In this document: piece by piece, positions 7,295-13,064 of the stretch | Layout: every line of letters begins with the position of its first letter | Position numbering within the stretch: position 1 is the first letter of the stretch | Assembly (NCBI GenBank): GCA_031264825.1 | Contig: JAISDL010000215.1 | Location: 1 to 13,757 of the forward strand | Direction: 5' to 3' | Length of the DNA stretch: 13,757 nucleotides | From: Accumulibacter sp. | GTDB taxonomy: Bacteria > Pseudomonadota > Gammaproteobacteria > Burkholderiales > Rhodocyclaceae | Position numbers and translations under genes: made by a program | Notes under the pieces: model-generated | What the model was told of the DNA's origin: nothing | Databases searched by the model: none | What the model saw: only the letters and a program-made list of their open reading frames with translations

Positions 7295-7323
7295 CTTGAA
7301 AAGCGACCGCCCCGCCCCTATCT
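7295..7323 (+). promoter_or_regulatory. Sigma-32 (RpoH)-type heat-shock promoter for the hsp20 pair
   Basis: CTTGAAA (7295-7301), a 13-base spacer and CCCCTATCT (7315-7323) closely match the RpoH consensus CTTGAAA / CCCCATNT with its usual 13-15-base spacing. Transcription would begin near 7330, leaving a leader of about 50 bases. Position directly before two small heat-shock genes strongly supports the call. Confidence 0.75.
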
Positions 7324-7380
7324 CACCGACAAGCCGTTGAAAAAAGACGGTCATGCATTCACGAACAGAAAGGAGAAAAA

Positions 7381-7818
7381 ATGTTCAGAACTTTATTTCC
7401 CGGCGATTTTTTCAGCGATCTGAATCGCCTGCAACGCCAGTTGCTGCGCTTCTCCGGCGACACGGGCAGCATTCGCGGTTTCGGTCGCAGCGGCTTCCCT
7501 CCGCTCAATGTCGGAACGACCCCGGATTCGGTTGAAATTTTCGCGTTTGCGCCGGGGCTCGACCCGGCGAGCATCGACCTCTCGATCGAACGCGGCCTCC
7601 TGAGTCTATCGGGAGAACGCCGGAACGAGTTGCCCCCGGAAGAAGGCAAGTCGGCAATCCACATCAACGAGCGTTTCAGCGGGAACTATCGGCGCGTCGT
7701 CAGCCTCTCGGACGACATCGACCCGGAAACGGCGAGCGCGAGCTACAAGGACGGCGTCCTGCACGTCCAGGTCAAACGACGCGCAGCCGCGGTCCCGCGA
7801 CGCATCGACATACGCTAA
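7381..7818 (+). CDS. Small heat-shock protein, Hsp20/alpha-crystallin family (first of pair)
   Basis: ATP-independent holdase chaperone that binds unfolding proteins in the cytoplasm and passes them to DnaK/ClpB. 145 residues, usual size. The N-terminal arm (1-38) is aromatic and hydrophobic (FRTLFPGDFF). The alpha-crystallin domain spans about 40-130, with VEIFAFAPGLDPASIDLSIERGLLSLSGER (residues 51 onward, a typical strand-turn-strand run) and the signature YKDGVLHVQVKR (121-132). The C-terminal tail contains RRIDIR, an I-x-I-type contact motif that docks neighbouring dimers in sHSP oligomers. AAAGGAG at 7369-7375 is a strong ribosome site. It is preceded by the sigma-32-type promoter and followed after 17 bases by a second, divergent Hsp20 gene, so the two are surely one operon. 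Confidence 0.93.
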   Translation: MFRTLFPGDFFSDLNRLQRQLLRFSGDTGSIRGFGRSGFPPLNVGTTPDSVEIFAFAPGLDPASIDLSIERGLLSLSGERRNELPPEEGKSAIHINERFSGNYRRVVSLSDDIDPETASASYKDGVLHVQVKRRAAAVPRRIDIR

Positions 7819-7835
7819 TTCAGGAGAAAATCACC

Positions 7836-8204
7836 ATGAGTGAAACCACCCAAACGACCGACCGCGCGGAAGCGCCGGTCTTGCAGCCTCCGGTCGACGT
7901 CTTCGAGGACGACTACGGCATTACGCTCTACGCCGACATGCCGGGCGTTCCGAAAGAAAAACTCCACGTCCGCATCGACGCCGAAGCGCTTGCGATCGAA
8001 GGTGAAATCGACTTCCCCACCATCGAGGGTCTGGAAGCCAGCCACGTCGAAGTGCAATCGCCGCGCTTCCAGCGCGCTTTCACGCTTGGAAAAGAACTCG
8101 ACGGCGAAAAAGCGCAGGCCGAGTTCAAAAACGGCGTGCTCAAGCTGAGAATTCCGAAGCTCGAACAGGCCAAACCGCGCAAGATCGAAGTCCGCATCGA
8201 CTGA
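7836..8204 (+). CDS. Small heat-shock protein, Hsp20/alpha-crystallin family (second of pair)
   Basis: 122 residues. The alpha-crystallin domain covers about 17-112, starting at PVDVFEDDYGITLYADMPGV (19-38) and ending with the signature FKNGVLKLRIPK (96-107). The tail has KIEVRID, an I/V-x-I/V motif suitable for oligomer contacts. It clearly differs from the upstream paralogue: the N-terminal arm is short and hydrophilic (MSETTQTTDRAEAPV), so the pair may form hetero-oligomers as IbpA/IbpB do, though neither is recognisably IbpA or IbpB by name. AGGAG at 7822-7826 precedes the ATG. Transcription presumably comes from the shared sigma-32-type promoter. Confidence 0.93.
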   Translation: MSETTQTTDRAEAPVLQPPVDVFEDDYGITLYADMPGVPKEKLHVRIDAEALAIEGEIDFPTIEGLEASHVEVQSPRFQRAFTLGKELDGEKAQAEFKNGVLKLRIPKLEQAKPRKIEVRID

Positions 8205-8209
8205 CCGTT

Positions 8210-8237
8210 CAGGAGACAGGAGACAGGAAACAGATGA
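8210..8237 (+). repeat. Heptamer array A (4 units, CAGGAGA-type)
   Basis: CAGGAGA, CAGGAGA, CAGGAAA, CAGATGA in direct succession, starting five bases after the second hsp20 stop. It is complementary, with one mismatch over 18 bases (8209-8226 against 8604-8621), to array D at the other end of the spacer. Confidence 0.8.
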
Positions 8238-8288
8238 AAACCGATCGGGTTTTTGTTGATCTTTTCCGGTGGCAACGCCGCCGGTAAC

Positions 8289-8323
8289 TGATCTGATCCC
8301 TGTCATCTGATTCCTGATCCCTG
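8289..8323 (-). repeat. Heptamer array B (5 units, reverse orientation)
   Basis: On the minus strand it reads CAGGGAT, CAGGAAT, CAGATGA, CAGGGAT, CAGATCA. Nineteen bases of it (8299-8317) are the reverse complement of 8525-8543 in array C with one mismatch. Confidence 0.8.
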
Positions 8324-8326
8324 ATT

Positions 8327-8344
8327 GGCACGGCACGCCGTGCC
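8327..8344. repeat. GGCACGG palindrome
   Basis: GGCACGG, loop CACG, CCGTGCC, then CCTAC. From memory it resembles GTAGGGGCACGGC-type palindromes scattered in intergenic DNA of many bacteria. Together with the two following hairpins it forms a compact block between arrays B and C. Confidence 0.55.
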
Positions 8345-8366
8345 CCTACAAAATCGCGCGTCGACG

Positions 8367-8386
8367 ATCTCCGCGTGGGCGGAGAT
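8367..8386. repeat. Perfect 8-base-pair hairpin
   Basis: ATCTCCGC, loop GTGG, GCGGAGAT; perfect stem, no T-run after it on either strand. Confidence 0.6.
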
Positions 8387-8403
8387 TCACCCACTATGCA
8401 TAG

Positions 8404-8430
8404 GTTGGGGTGAGCGTAGCGAACCCCAAC
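8404..8430. repeat. Perfect 8-base-pair hairpin GTTGGGGT/ACCCCAAC
   Basis: GTTGGGGT (8404-8411), an 11-base loop GAGCGTAGCGA, ACCCCAAC (8423-8430). The sequence resembles a GGTTGGGGTGAGCGTAGCGAACCCCAAC-class intergenic repeat (given here only by its stem and loop) that I recall from unrelated genomes. Confidence 0.55.
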
Positions 8431-8525
8431 GAAAGGCAAAATGACCACGTGAGATGCGCTGTGCGAAGCGCTACGGTTTTGACACCCAAATTCCCCCTGA
8501 CAAAGGAGGAGGTGGGGGTGGGTTT

Positions 8526-8560
8526 CAGGAATCAGATGTCAGGAGACGGGAGACAGATTA
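8526..8560 (+). repeat. Heptamer array C (5 units)
   Basis: CAGGAAT, CAGATGT, CAGGAGA, CGGGAGA, CAGATTA. It overlaps the colS stop codon (8558-8560) by its last three bases and is inverted relative to arrays B and D. Confidence 0.8.
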
Positions 8561-9952
8561 TTTTCCGGCGCATCCGGCCACATATTTCTCTGTCTCCTGT
8601 CCTCTGCCTCCTGTCTCCTGATACCTGAGCCTCACCCGGAAGCGGCTGCCGCCTTCTGGAGGGACTTCGAGCGCGATGCGCCATCCTTCGTGCTCGCAGA
8701 TGCGCTTGACGAGCGACAAGCCCAGCCCCAAGCCTTCGCCGCGCGCTTCCGAGCCGCGCACGAAAGCCTGGAATACCTTGTCTCTTTCCGACTCGGCGAT
8801 GCCACTGCCGCTATCTTCGACGCAAAAGCCGTCCGCATCGAGCACCAGCCGTATCCGGCCGTGGTCGGTATAGTGCAGCGCGTTGCGTAACAGGTTGTCG
8901 AGCACGGTATTGAGGAAAGCGGCGTTGTAGCGCGCGCCGCCCTTTTCTTTTTCGACGACTTCGAAATCGAGTCCCTTGGCGCGAATGCTCTCCGCCCAGC
9001 GTCGGGTCTGCGCGTTCGCCGCCGCGGCAAGCTCGACCCACGCGCCGGGGTCGACGGCGCTCGCGTCCGGGCGCTCCGCGTCTCTTTCCGAATCGTCCGC
9101 GACGCGAAGCGCGCGCGCGGGCGGTTCGGAAGGTGCGCGACGCCCCTGAGGCACCGCGCGCGCAAGCATCAGGAAGGTCTCGACCAGATTCCGCATTTCC
9201 CTGGCGGCGCGCGCGATGCGGTCGACGCGTTCGCGCGCGTGGGGCGGAAGCTCGGCGGCTTCGAGCAATTCGCAGGACGTGGCGACAATCATCAGCGGCG
9301 TACGCAATTCATGGCTCACATCGCTGGTGAACAGGCGTTCTCGCTCCATTGCGCGATTCAGGCCACGCAGGGTGTCGTCGAAAGCGGCCGCCAGACGGCC
9401 GACCTCGTCGTCCGCGTAATCCCGCGCGAGAGGGGTGCCGGGCGGGTGCGACGGGTCGAGGTCGCGTACCGCTTCGGCCAGACGACTCACCGGCGCCATG
9501 ACTTTTCGCGCCACCAGACCGCCCAAGGCCCACGCGCCGACGATCGAAAGCGCGAGCGCCGCCGCCAGAACGCCGAGCATGACGCGCTCGTGGCTCTCGA
9601 ATTCGTACTGGTCTTCGAGCAGGATGTAGCGTTGCCCGTCTTTTTCGCGGACGTAGGCCCAATAGTCCCTGAACTCGTTGAACCCGACCCGCGCGCTCGC
9701 CAGGTTTTCTGGAATCGCGTACCCGGGGTGGTCGGAAGCGAAGAAAGCCATGTCGTAATCCAGGCGCGGCGGCCTGCCCTGCCGCACATCGTCGAGAACG
9801 CGGTCGAGCGTCTTGTCGAGCGATTTTGAAACGAGATACCTTTCGACGTAATGCGCGACATAGACGAAGGAAAGCGAGAAGACGCCGCTGATGATCGCGG
9901 TCATCAGCGTAAACGCGACGGCAATCCGTCGGGCGAAAGGTTGCCGCGTCAC
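8558..9952 (-). CDS. colS: ColS-like sensor histidine kinase
   Basis: Membrane sensor kinase paired with the overlapping response regulator. 464 residues. TM1 is about 12-32, a periplasmic loop about 33-123 and TM2 about 124-146; HAMP follows at about 147-200. HisKA has phospho-acceptor His214 (FTSDVSHELRTPL). HATPase_c covers about 345-443, with N-box Asn353/Asn357, G1 VEDSGSGIAESE (378-389) and G2 GEGLGLGLSLVKRI (405-418). The loop has His34 and Glu37, and an ExxE motif (E119-S-H-E122) just before TM2. ColS of Pseudomonas uses an ExxE motif in sensing zinc and ferric iron (established knowledge, from memory). A long Ala/Arg/Asp-rich insert (about 268-305) separates HisKA from HATPase. The start is GTG 9950-9952, overlapping the regulator's TGA as GTGA. 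The last 20 or so residues (from Tyr444) derive from heptamer array D and lie outside the kinase fold. Confidence 0.9.
   Translation of the reverse strand: MTRQPFARRIAVAFTLMTAIISGVFSLSFVYVAHYVERYLVSKSLDKTLDRVLDDVRQGRPPRLDYDMAFFASDHPGYAIPENLASARVGFNEFRDYWAYVREKDGQRYILLEDQYEFESHERVMLGVLAAALALSIVGAWALGGLVARKVMAPVSRLAEAVRDLDPSHPPGTPLARDYADDEVGRLAAAFDDTLRGLNRAMERERLFTSDVSHELRTPLMIVATSCELLEAAELPPHARERVDRIARAAREMRNLVETFLMLARAVPQGRRAPSEPPARALRVADDSERDAERPDASAVDPGAWVELAAAANAQTRRWAESIRAKGLDFEVVEKEKGGARYNAAFLNTVLDNLLRNALHYTDHGRIRLVLDADGFCVEDSGSGIAESERDKVFQAFVRGSEARGEGLGLGLSLVKRICEHEGWRIALEVPPEGGSRFRVRLRYQETGGRGQETEKYVAGCAGK
8586..8627 (-). repeat. Heptamer array D (6 units), inside the 3' end of colS
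   Basis: On the minus strand, in coding sense for colS, it reads CAGGTAT, CAGGAGA, CAGGAGG, CAGAGGA, CAGGAGA, CAGAGAA. Three heptamers equal seven codons, which gives the visible QET repeat seven residues apart near the sensor's C-terminus. Confidence 0.85.
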
Positions 9953-10626
9953 GGTTTCGGTCCGCCAAGCCGAAAACCGACGCCGTGCACCGTATGCAGG
10001 AGCGGGTCGGGAAAAGGCCTGTCGATCGTCAGACGCAGTTGGTGAATATGGCTTCTGAGGCTGTCGCTGTCGGGAATGTCTTCACCCCACAGAGCCTCTT
10101 CGAGCCTTTCGCGGCGCACGACGGCGGGGCTTTCGCGCATCAGGGCTTCGAGCAGCTTCAGCCCGATCGGGTTCAATTTGAGCGCCTTTCCCGCGCGGAC
10201 AACTTCGAGCGTATCGAGGTCGTAGCGTAAATCCCCGACTTCGAGCACGCGCTTCATCTTGCCCTGCGCGCGCCGCAGAACGGCTTCGATGCGCGCCGCG
10301 AGTTCCGAGAGCGCGAAAGGTTTGACGAGATAATCGTCGGCGCCGGCGGAAAAACCCGATAGACGGTCGTCGAGCGCGTCGCGCGCCGTCAGCATGATGA
10401 CCGGCGTCTCGCGTCCGGCGTCCACGCGCAAGCGCCTGCACACCTGATAGCCGTCGATCGCGGGCAGCATGACGTCGAGAACGATAAGGTCATACGAACG
10501 CGTCGCCGCGAGATGCAGGCCGGTCAGCCCGTCCTCGGCGCAATCGACGATATAGCCTTCACCTTCGAGGTATTCCAGGACATTGACGAGGATGTCCCTG
10601 TTGTCTTCGACGACAAGAATTCGCAT
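9949..10626 (-). CDS. colR: ColR-like OmpR/PhoB-family response regulator
   Basis: 225 residues. The receiver domain (1-118) has acidic Glu7/Asp8, phospho-acceptor Asp51 (VLDVMLP), Thr80 and Lys102 (VKPFA). A winged-helix DNA-binding domain covers about 127-222 (GLKLLEALM, then DSDSLRSHIHQLR and LLHTVHGVGFRL). The DSDSLRSH-HQLR and VHGVGFRL blocks, and the ALSELAARIEAVLRRAQG linker, match ColR as I recall it better than PmrA or QseB. ATG 10624-10626 has a clear GGGAG ribosome site on the minus strand. It is the first gene of the colR-colS operon and divergent from eptA, a known ColR/PmrA-type target, so it probably controls eptA. Confidence 0.92.
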   Translation of the reverse strand: MRILVVEDNRDILVNVLEYLEGEGYIVDCAEDGLTGLHLAATRSYDLIVLDVMLPAIDGYQVCRRLRVDAGRETPVIMLTARDALDDRLSGFSAGADDYLVKPFALSELAARIEAVLRRAQGKMKRVLEVGDLRYDLDTLEVVRAGKALKLNPIGLKLLEALMRESPAVVRRERLEEALWGEDIPDSDSLRSHIHQLRLTIDRPFPDPLLHTVHGVGFRLGGPKP

Positions 10627-10661
10627 GGTTTACTCCCGAAGAAAGACGGATCGCGTCGGGC

Positions 10662-10726
10662 AAAAAAGCCCGCGCGCTGCGGACGGCGCGCGCAAAAAAA
10701 AGCCGTCGTCCGTCGAGAGAATTATA
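10662..10726 (-). promoter_or_regulatory. colRS promoter -10 and structured leader (possible attenuator)
   Basis: Minus strand: a perfect TATAAT (10726 to 10721) predicts a start near 10714. In the leader, a seven-pair stem (10671-10677 with 10686-10692) is followed after three bases by T6 (10667 to 10662), resembling an intrinsic terminator. The stem's loop segment 10680-10685 is also complementary to 10707-10712, which could form a competing hairpin. No good -35 was found. Confidence 0.4.
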
Positions 10727-10804
10727 GCGCCGGTGCGCGCTTCGCTCCCGTTCGTAAACCGAAAGCGCAGCGCCGCATTCCGCGCCACCGCGTCTTTCGC
10801 GCGC

Positions 10805-10845
10805 GCTTCACGTTTTTTTTACATTTGCTTGACGCGCGCTTGACG
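10805..10845 (+). promoter_or_regulatory. Candidate ColR operator: GCTTSACG boxes on an 11-base register
   Basis: GCTTCACG at 10805, GCTTGACG at 10827 and GCTTGACG at 10838 start 22 and 11 bases apart. OmpR/PhoB-type regulators bind direct repeats about 11 bases apart, one helical turn. The boxes lie 70-110 bases upstream of the likely eptA start, with a T8 tract between the first two. Confidence 0.5.
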
Positions 10846-10914
10846 GCGCCAATGAAAGAATGCGCCGCACCAAAGAACGCCGCGCCCGATCGACGAAACC
10901 TCCGTACCCACTAT

Positions 10915-12672
10915 ATGTCATACAGTTTATCTCCGTTTTATCACACATATAACGCCATCGCCGCGCAGGGGGCATTCGAAGGCGCGCCCGAATCGCTACG
11001 CGCCGCCCTCGCCCACGCGCGAACAAAACTGTCGGGCATGACGATCGGAAGCGGCTGGCTGATCGGGCTGTTGGCGCTTTATTTCGGCTTCGCGCTGAAT
11101 TTCGCGTTCTGGCGATTCATCGTAGACAGGCTCGAAATCACGAACGTCGACATGCTCGTTTTCGCCGTCTCGCTGCCGATCCTGATCTTCATCGTCTTCG
11201 CCGGACTCTTCAGCGTGCTGCTCGTCAGGTTTTTCGGAAAGCCGACCGTCGTTTTCCTTTTGCTCGTTTCCAGCGCCGCAAACTTCGCAATGCTTCGTTT
11301 TGGCATTTTCATCGACTCCGACATGGTACGCAACGTCTTTGAAACCGACGCCCGTGAGGCCGGCGAGCTGATGACCGCGACGGGACTCGCGTGGATCGCG
11401 CTCACGGGAGTTCTCCCGGCGATCGCTTTTGCTTTCGTGAAAGTCCGTTACCGGTCGTTCAAAAAAGAAGCCGCCGCGCGCTTCACATTCTTCATCGTCG
11501 GCGCGCTCACCCTGGGCGGTTTCGCCGTGAGTTCGACGAAGGAATACGCCTCGTTCTTCCGCCAGCACAACGCCGCCAGAAAACTCGTCAACACCTTCAA
11601 TATCGCCCAGGCGACCTTCGCTTACTTCCGCGAACGCGCGCTCGCGCGACGGGATTTCGCGTGGCTGGACCGAAACGCGAAATTCGAACCGCGGTCGAAA
11701 CAAGCGTTGAACGCGCGTTCCGAGGCGCGCAAAAGAGTCATGATCTTCATCGTGGGCGAGACGGCGCGCGCAAAAAGTTTTTCCCTGGGAGGTTACGAGC
11801 GCGAAACCAACCCCCTGTTATCCCGGCGAGGCGTCGTCTACTTCAAGGATATGCGCTCGTGCGGAACGGCGACGGCGGTTTCGCTCCCGTGCATGTTCTC
11901 GAACAAGGACCGCCGGGAATTCAAGGTCGACGACGCGCGCTTCACGCAGAATCTTCTCGATACGCTGAAGATCGCGGGATACGACGTGTTCTGGCGGGAA
12001 AACAACAGCGGATGCAAAGGCGTCTGCAAGCGCGTCCCCACGGAAAAAACCGCTCCCCCGACCGAGAATGGTCAAAAATACCGCTTCGACGAAGCCCTGC
12101 TTGAGGGCCTCGAAGCCCGTTTGAAAGAGCCGGAAAAAAATACGGCGATTTTCCTGCACACCATCGGCAGTCACGGCCCAACGTACTACCGCCGTTATCC
12201 GGAGAGATTTCGCCGCTTCACGCCGACCTGCGACACCGCCGACCTGCAGAACTGTACGCGCAAAGCGATCAGAAACACCTACGACAACACGATTCTCTAC
12301 ACGGATACCGTCGTCGCCTCCGCGATCGACATCGCGCGAAAATTCCCGGAACTCGAAACCACCGTGGTCTACGTTTCCGACCACGGCGAATCGCTCGGAG
12401 AAAACAGGGTTTACCTGCACGGCCTCCCCTACGCCGTCGCGCCGAACGAACAGACACAGATTCCCCTCGTCGTCTGGATGTCGGAAACGCTGAAAAAAAA
12501 CGAGCGCATCAGTGAAACCTGTGTCAGGAAGAAGGCGGAAGTCGAAAGCTTTTCACACGACAACATTTTTCACAGCGTTCTGGGTCTCCTGAGTGTGCGA
12601 ACCCGGCTCTACCGGCCGGAAAAGGACATTTTCAGCGGCTGCCGCCCAAAAAGTTTTCCCGGCACGCGATGA
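10915..12672 (+). CDS. eptA: EptA-type lipid A phosphoethanolamine transferase
   Basis: Inner-membrane enzyme that moves phosphoethanolamine from phosphatidylethanolamine to lipid A phosphates, lowering surface charge and raising resistance to cationic peptides. 585 residues from ATG 10915. Five hydrophobic segments fall within about 47-205 (DUF1705 region), then the periplasmic alkaline-phosphatase-like catalytic domain. Active-site residues align by eye with Neisseria EptA: Glu282 (VGETARA), nucleophile Thr318 (SCGTATAVSLPC), Asp489/His490 (VSDHGES) and His502 (YLHGLPYA). Also conserved are NNSGCKGVC (363-371) and LHTIGSHGPTYYRRYP (414-429). The paired cysteines 316/326, 367/371 and 439/447 are all kept. 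The start is uncertain: no good ribosome site precedes ATG 10915; ATG 11038 (just before TM1) and ATG 10852 are in frame. The gene is divergent from colRS, a typical regulatory pairing. Confidence 0.95.
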   Translation: MSYSLSPFYHTYNAIAAQGAFEGAPESLRAALAHARTKLSGMTIGSGWLIGLLALYFGFALNFAFWRFIVDRLEITNVDMLVFAVSLPILIFIVFAGLFSVLLVRFFGKPTVVFLLLVSSAANFAMLRFGIFIDSDMVRNVFETDAREAGELMTATGLAWIALTGVLPAIAFAFVKVRYRSFKKEAAARFTFFIVGALTLGGFAVSSTKEYASFFRQHNAARKLVNTFNIAQATFAYFRERALARRDFAWLDRNAKFEPRSKQALNARSEARKRVMIFIVGETARAKSFSLGGYERETNPLLSRRGVVYFKDMRSCGTATAVSLPCMFSNKDRREFKVDDARFTQNLLDTLKIAGYDVFWRENNSGCKGVCKRVPTEKTAPPTENGQKYRFDEALLEGLEARLKEPEKNTAIFLHTIGSHGPTYYRRYPERFRRFTPTCDTADLQNCTRKAIRNTYDNTILYTDTVVASAIDIARKFPELETTVVYVSDHGESLGENRVYLHGLPYAVAPNEQTQIPLVVWMSETLKKNERISETCVRKKAEVESFSHDNIFHSVLGLLSVRTRLYRPEKDIFSGCRPKSFPGTR

Positions 12673-12673
12673 A

Positions 12674-12718
12674 GGCGCGCGAGGCGCCGAAGCATAATTT
12701 TGTAATTTTTTTGTAAAA
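12674..12718 (+). terminator. Probable terminator of eptA
   Basis: GGCGC (12674-12678), loop GCGAG, GCGCC (12684-12688), starting two bases after the eptA stop; T-rich sequence (AATTTTG, then ATTTTTTTG) follows a few bases on. The stem is short and the T-run offset, so this is moderate. Confidence 0.4.
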
Positions 12719-12757
12719 TTTTCTTGACTTTCCACGTTCGAGGCGCCAAGATTGAAG

Positions 12758-12896
12758 CGCCGGATGAAAGTCCGGTTGAGCTTGCATATGCCTTAAGCAA
12801 AGTAGGTTATCAGTCATTTTGATCTTCCTTTCAAAAAATAAACTTTCTTGAGTTGAAAGTTGGGAAAAGGGTCGGGAAACCGGCCCTTTTCCTTTA
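12758..12896 (+). ncRNA. Candidate small RNA with GAAA-capped terminator
   Basis: TTGACT at 12724 behind an AT-rich, UP-element-like tract could start a transcript near 12758, although its -10 is poor. Three clear hairpins follow or close it: CCGGA/TCCGG (12760-12775), AACTTTC/GAAAGTT (12841-12861, perfect seven pairs), and the terminator at 12863. The size would be about 140 nt. No RNA family is recognised. It could instead be a leader of the downstream gene that ends at the terminator. Confidence 0.35.
12863..12896 (+). terminator. Strong intrinsic terminator, 13-pair stem with GAAA loop
   Basis: GGAAAAGGGTCGG (12863-12875), loop GAAA, CCGGCCCTTTTCC (12880-12892); all paired, with one T-G wobble, then TTTA. 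The U-run is short but the stem's own 3' side contains TTTT. Orientation is plus, since only this strand has T's after the stem. Confidence 0.65.
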
Positions 12897-13064
12897 TATC
12901 TCCCGGAATTACAGTTCCAAATCGAATCTCTGCGATAAAATAAGCCTTTCGGGAGTCGCCAATCCGTCTGTCTGCTACCATCCACATCCGGCAAGGTCGG
13001 AGGTACGCCATACAAGGACGACATTCCTCCCGAACGTGAGTTTCCAACCAGAGGAAGGGTTTCG

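Larger units (their letters stand above)
8205..8557. other. Repeat- and hairpin-filled spacer between convergent hsp20 and colS
   Basis: No gene is supported. The stretch holds three of four heptamer arrays plus a run of hairpins: AAAACC/GGTTTT (8237-8253); CCGGTGGC/GCCGCCGG (8266-8284, one G-T pair); GGCACGG/CCGTGCC (8327-8344); ATCTCCGC/GCGGAGAT (8367-8386); GTTGGGGT/ACCCCAAC (8404-8430); and a C-rich/G-rich pair (about 8484-8518). The first, followed by TT and lying 33 bases past the hsp20 stop, may act as a weak terminator. Confidence 0.75.
12673..13064. other. 392-base intergenic region with dense secondary structure
   Basis: Contains the eptA terminator, an AT-rich tract (12690-12723) leading to TTGACT (12724-12729), a candidate small RNA, and the YbjN gene's leader. 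In the leader CTCCCG (12900-12905) and CGGGAG (12950-12955) can pair around a GGAA/TTCC hairpin (12905-12918). TAAAAT at 12936-12941 could be a -10 for the downstream gene. No protein-coding frame here looks real. Confidence 0.5.

Noticed and set aside
7330..7380. RNA thermometer (ROSE or fourU) in the hsp20 leader
   Set aside because: The only stem seen (CCGT/ACGG, 7334-7350) does not cover the AAAGGAG ribosome site, and no U-run opposite it is present.
8210..8621. Insertion sequence with terminal inverted repeats (arrays A and D as ends)
   Set aside because: There is no transposase frame inside and no target-site duplication; the ends are explained as heptamer arrays. A non-autonomous element remains possible but unsupported.
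8205..8630. CRISPR array
   Set aside because: Units are 7 bases, contiguous and degenerate, with no repeat-spacer alternation and no cas genes.
10513..10914. Upstream extension of the eptA reading frame over colR
   Set aside because: It overlaps the conserved colR gene in antisense and encodes a basic, non-conserved-looking sequence; GC-rich codon structure explains the open frame.
10996..11703. Minus-strand open frame opposite eptA
   Set aside because: It is a shadow of eptA, rich in Glu/Arg/Asp with no domain.
12751..12785. Group II intron remnant (CCGGATGAAAGTCCGGTT-like stem)
   Set aside because: It vaguely recalls an intron domain IV stem, but no domain V, boundary sequences or reverse transcriptase fragment is present.
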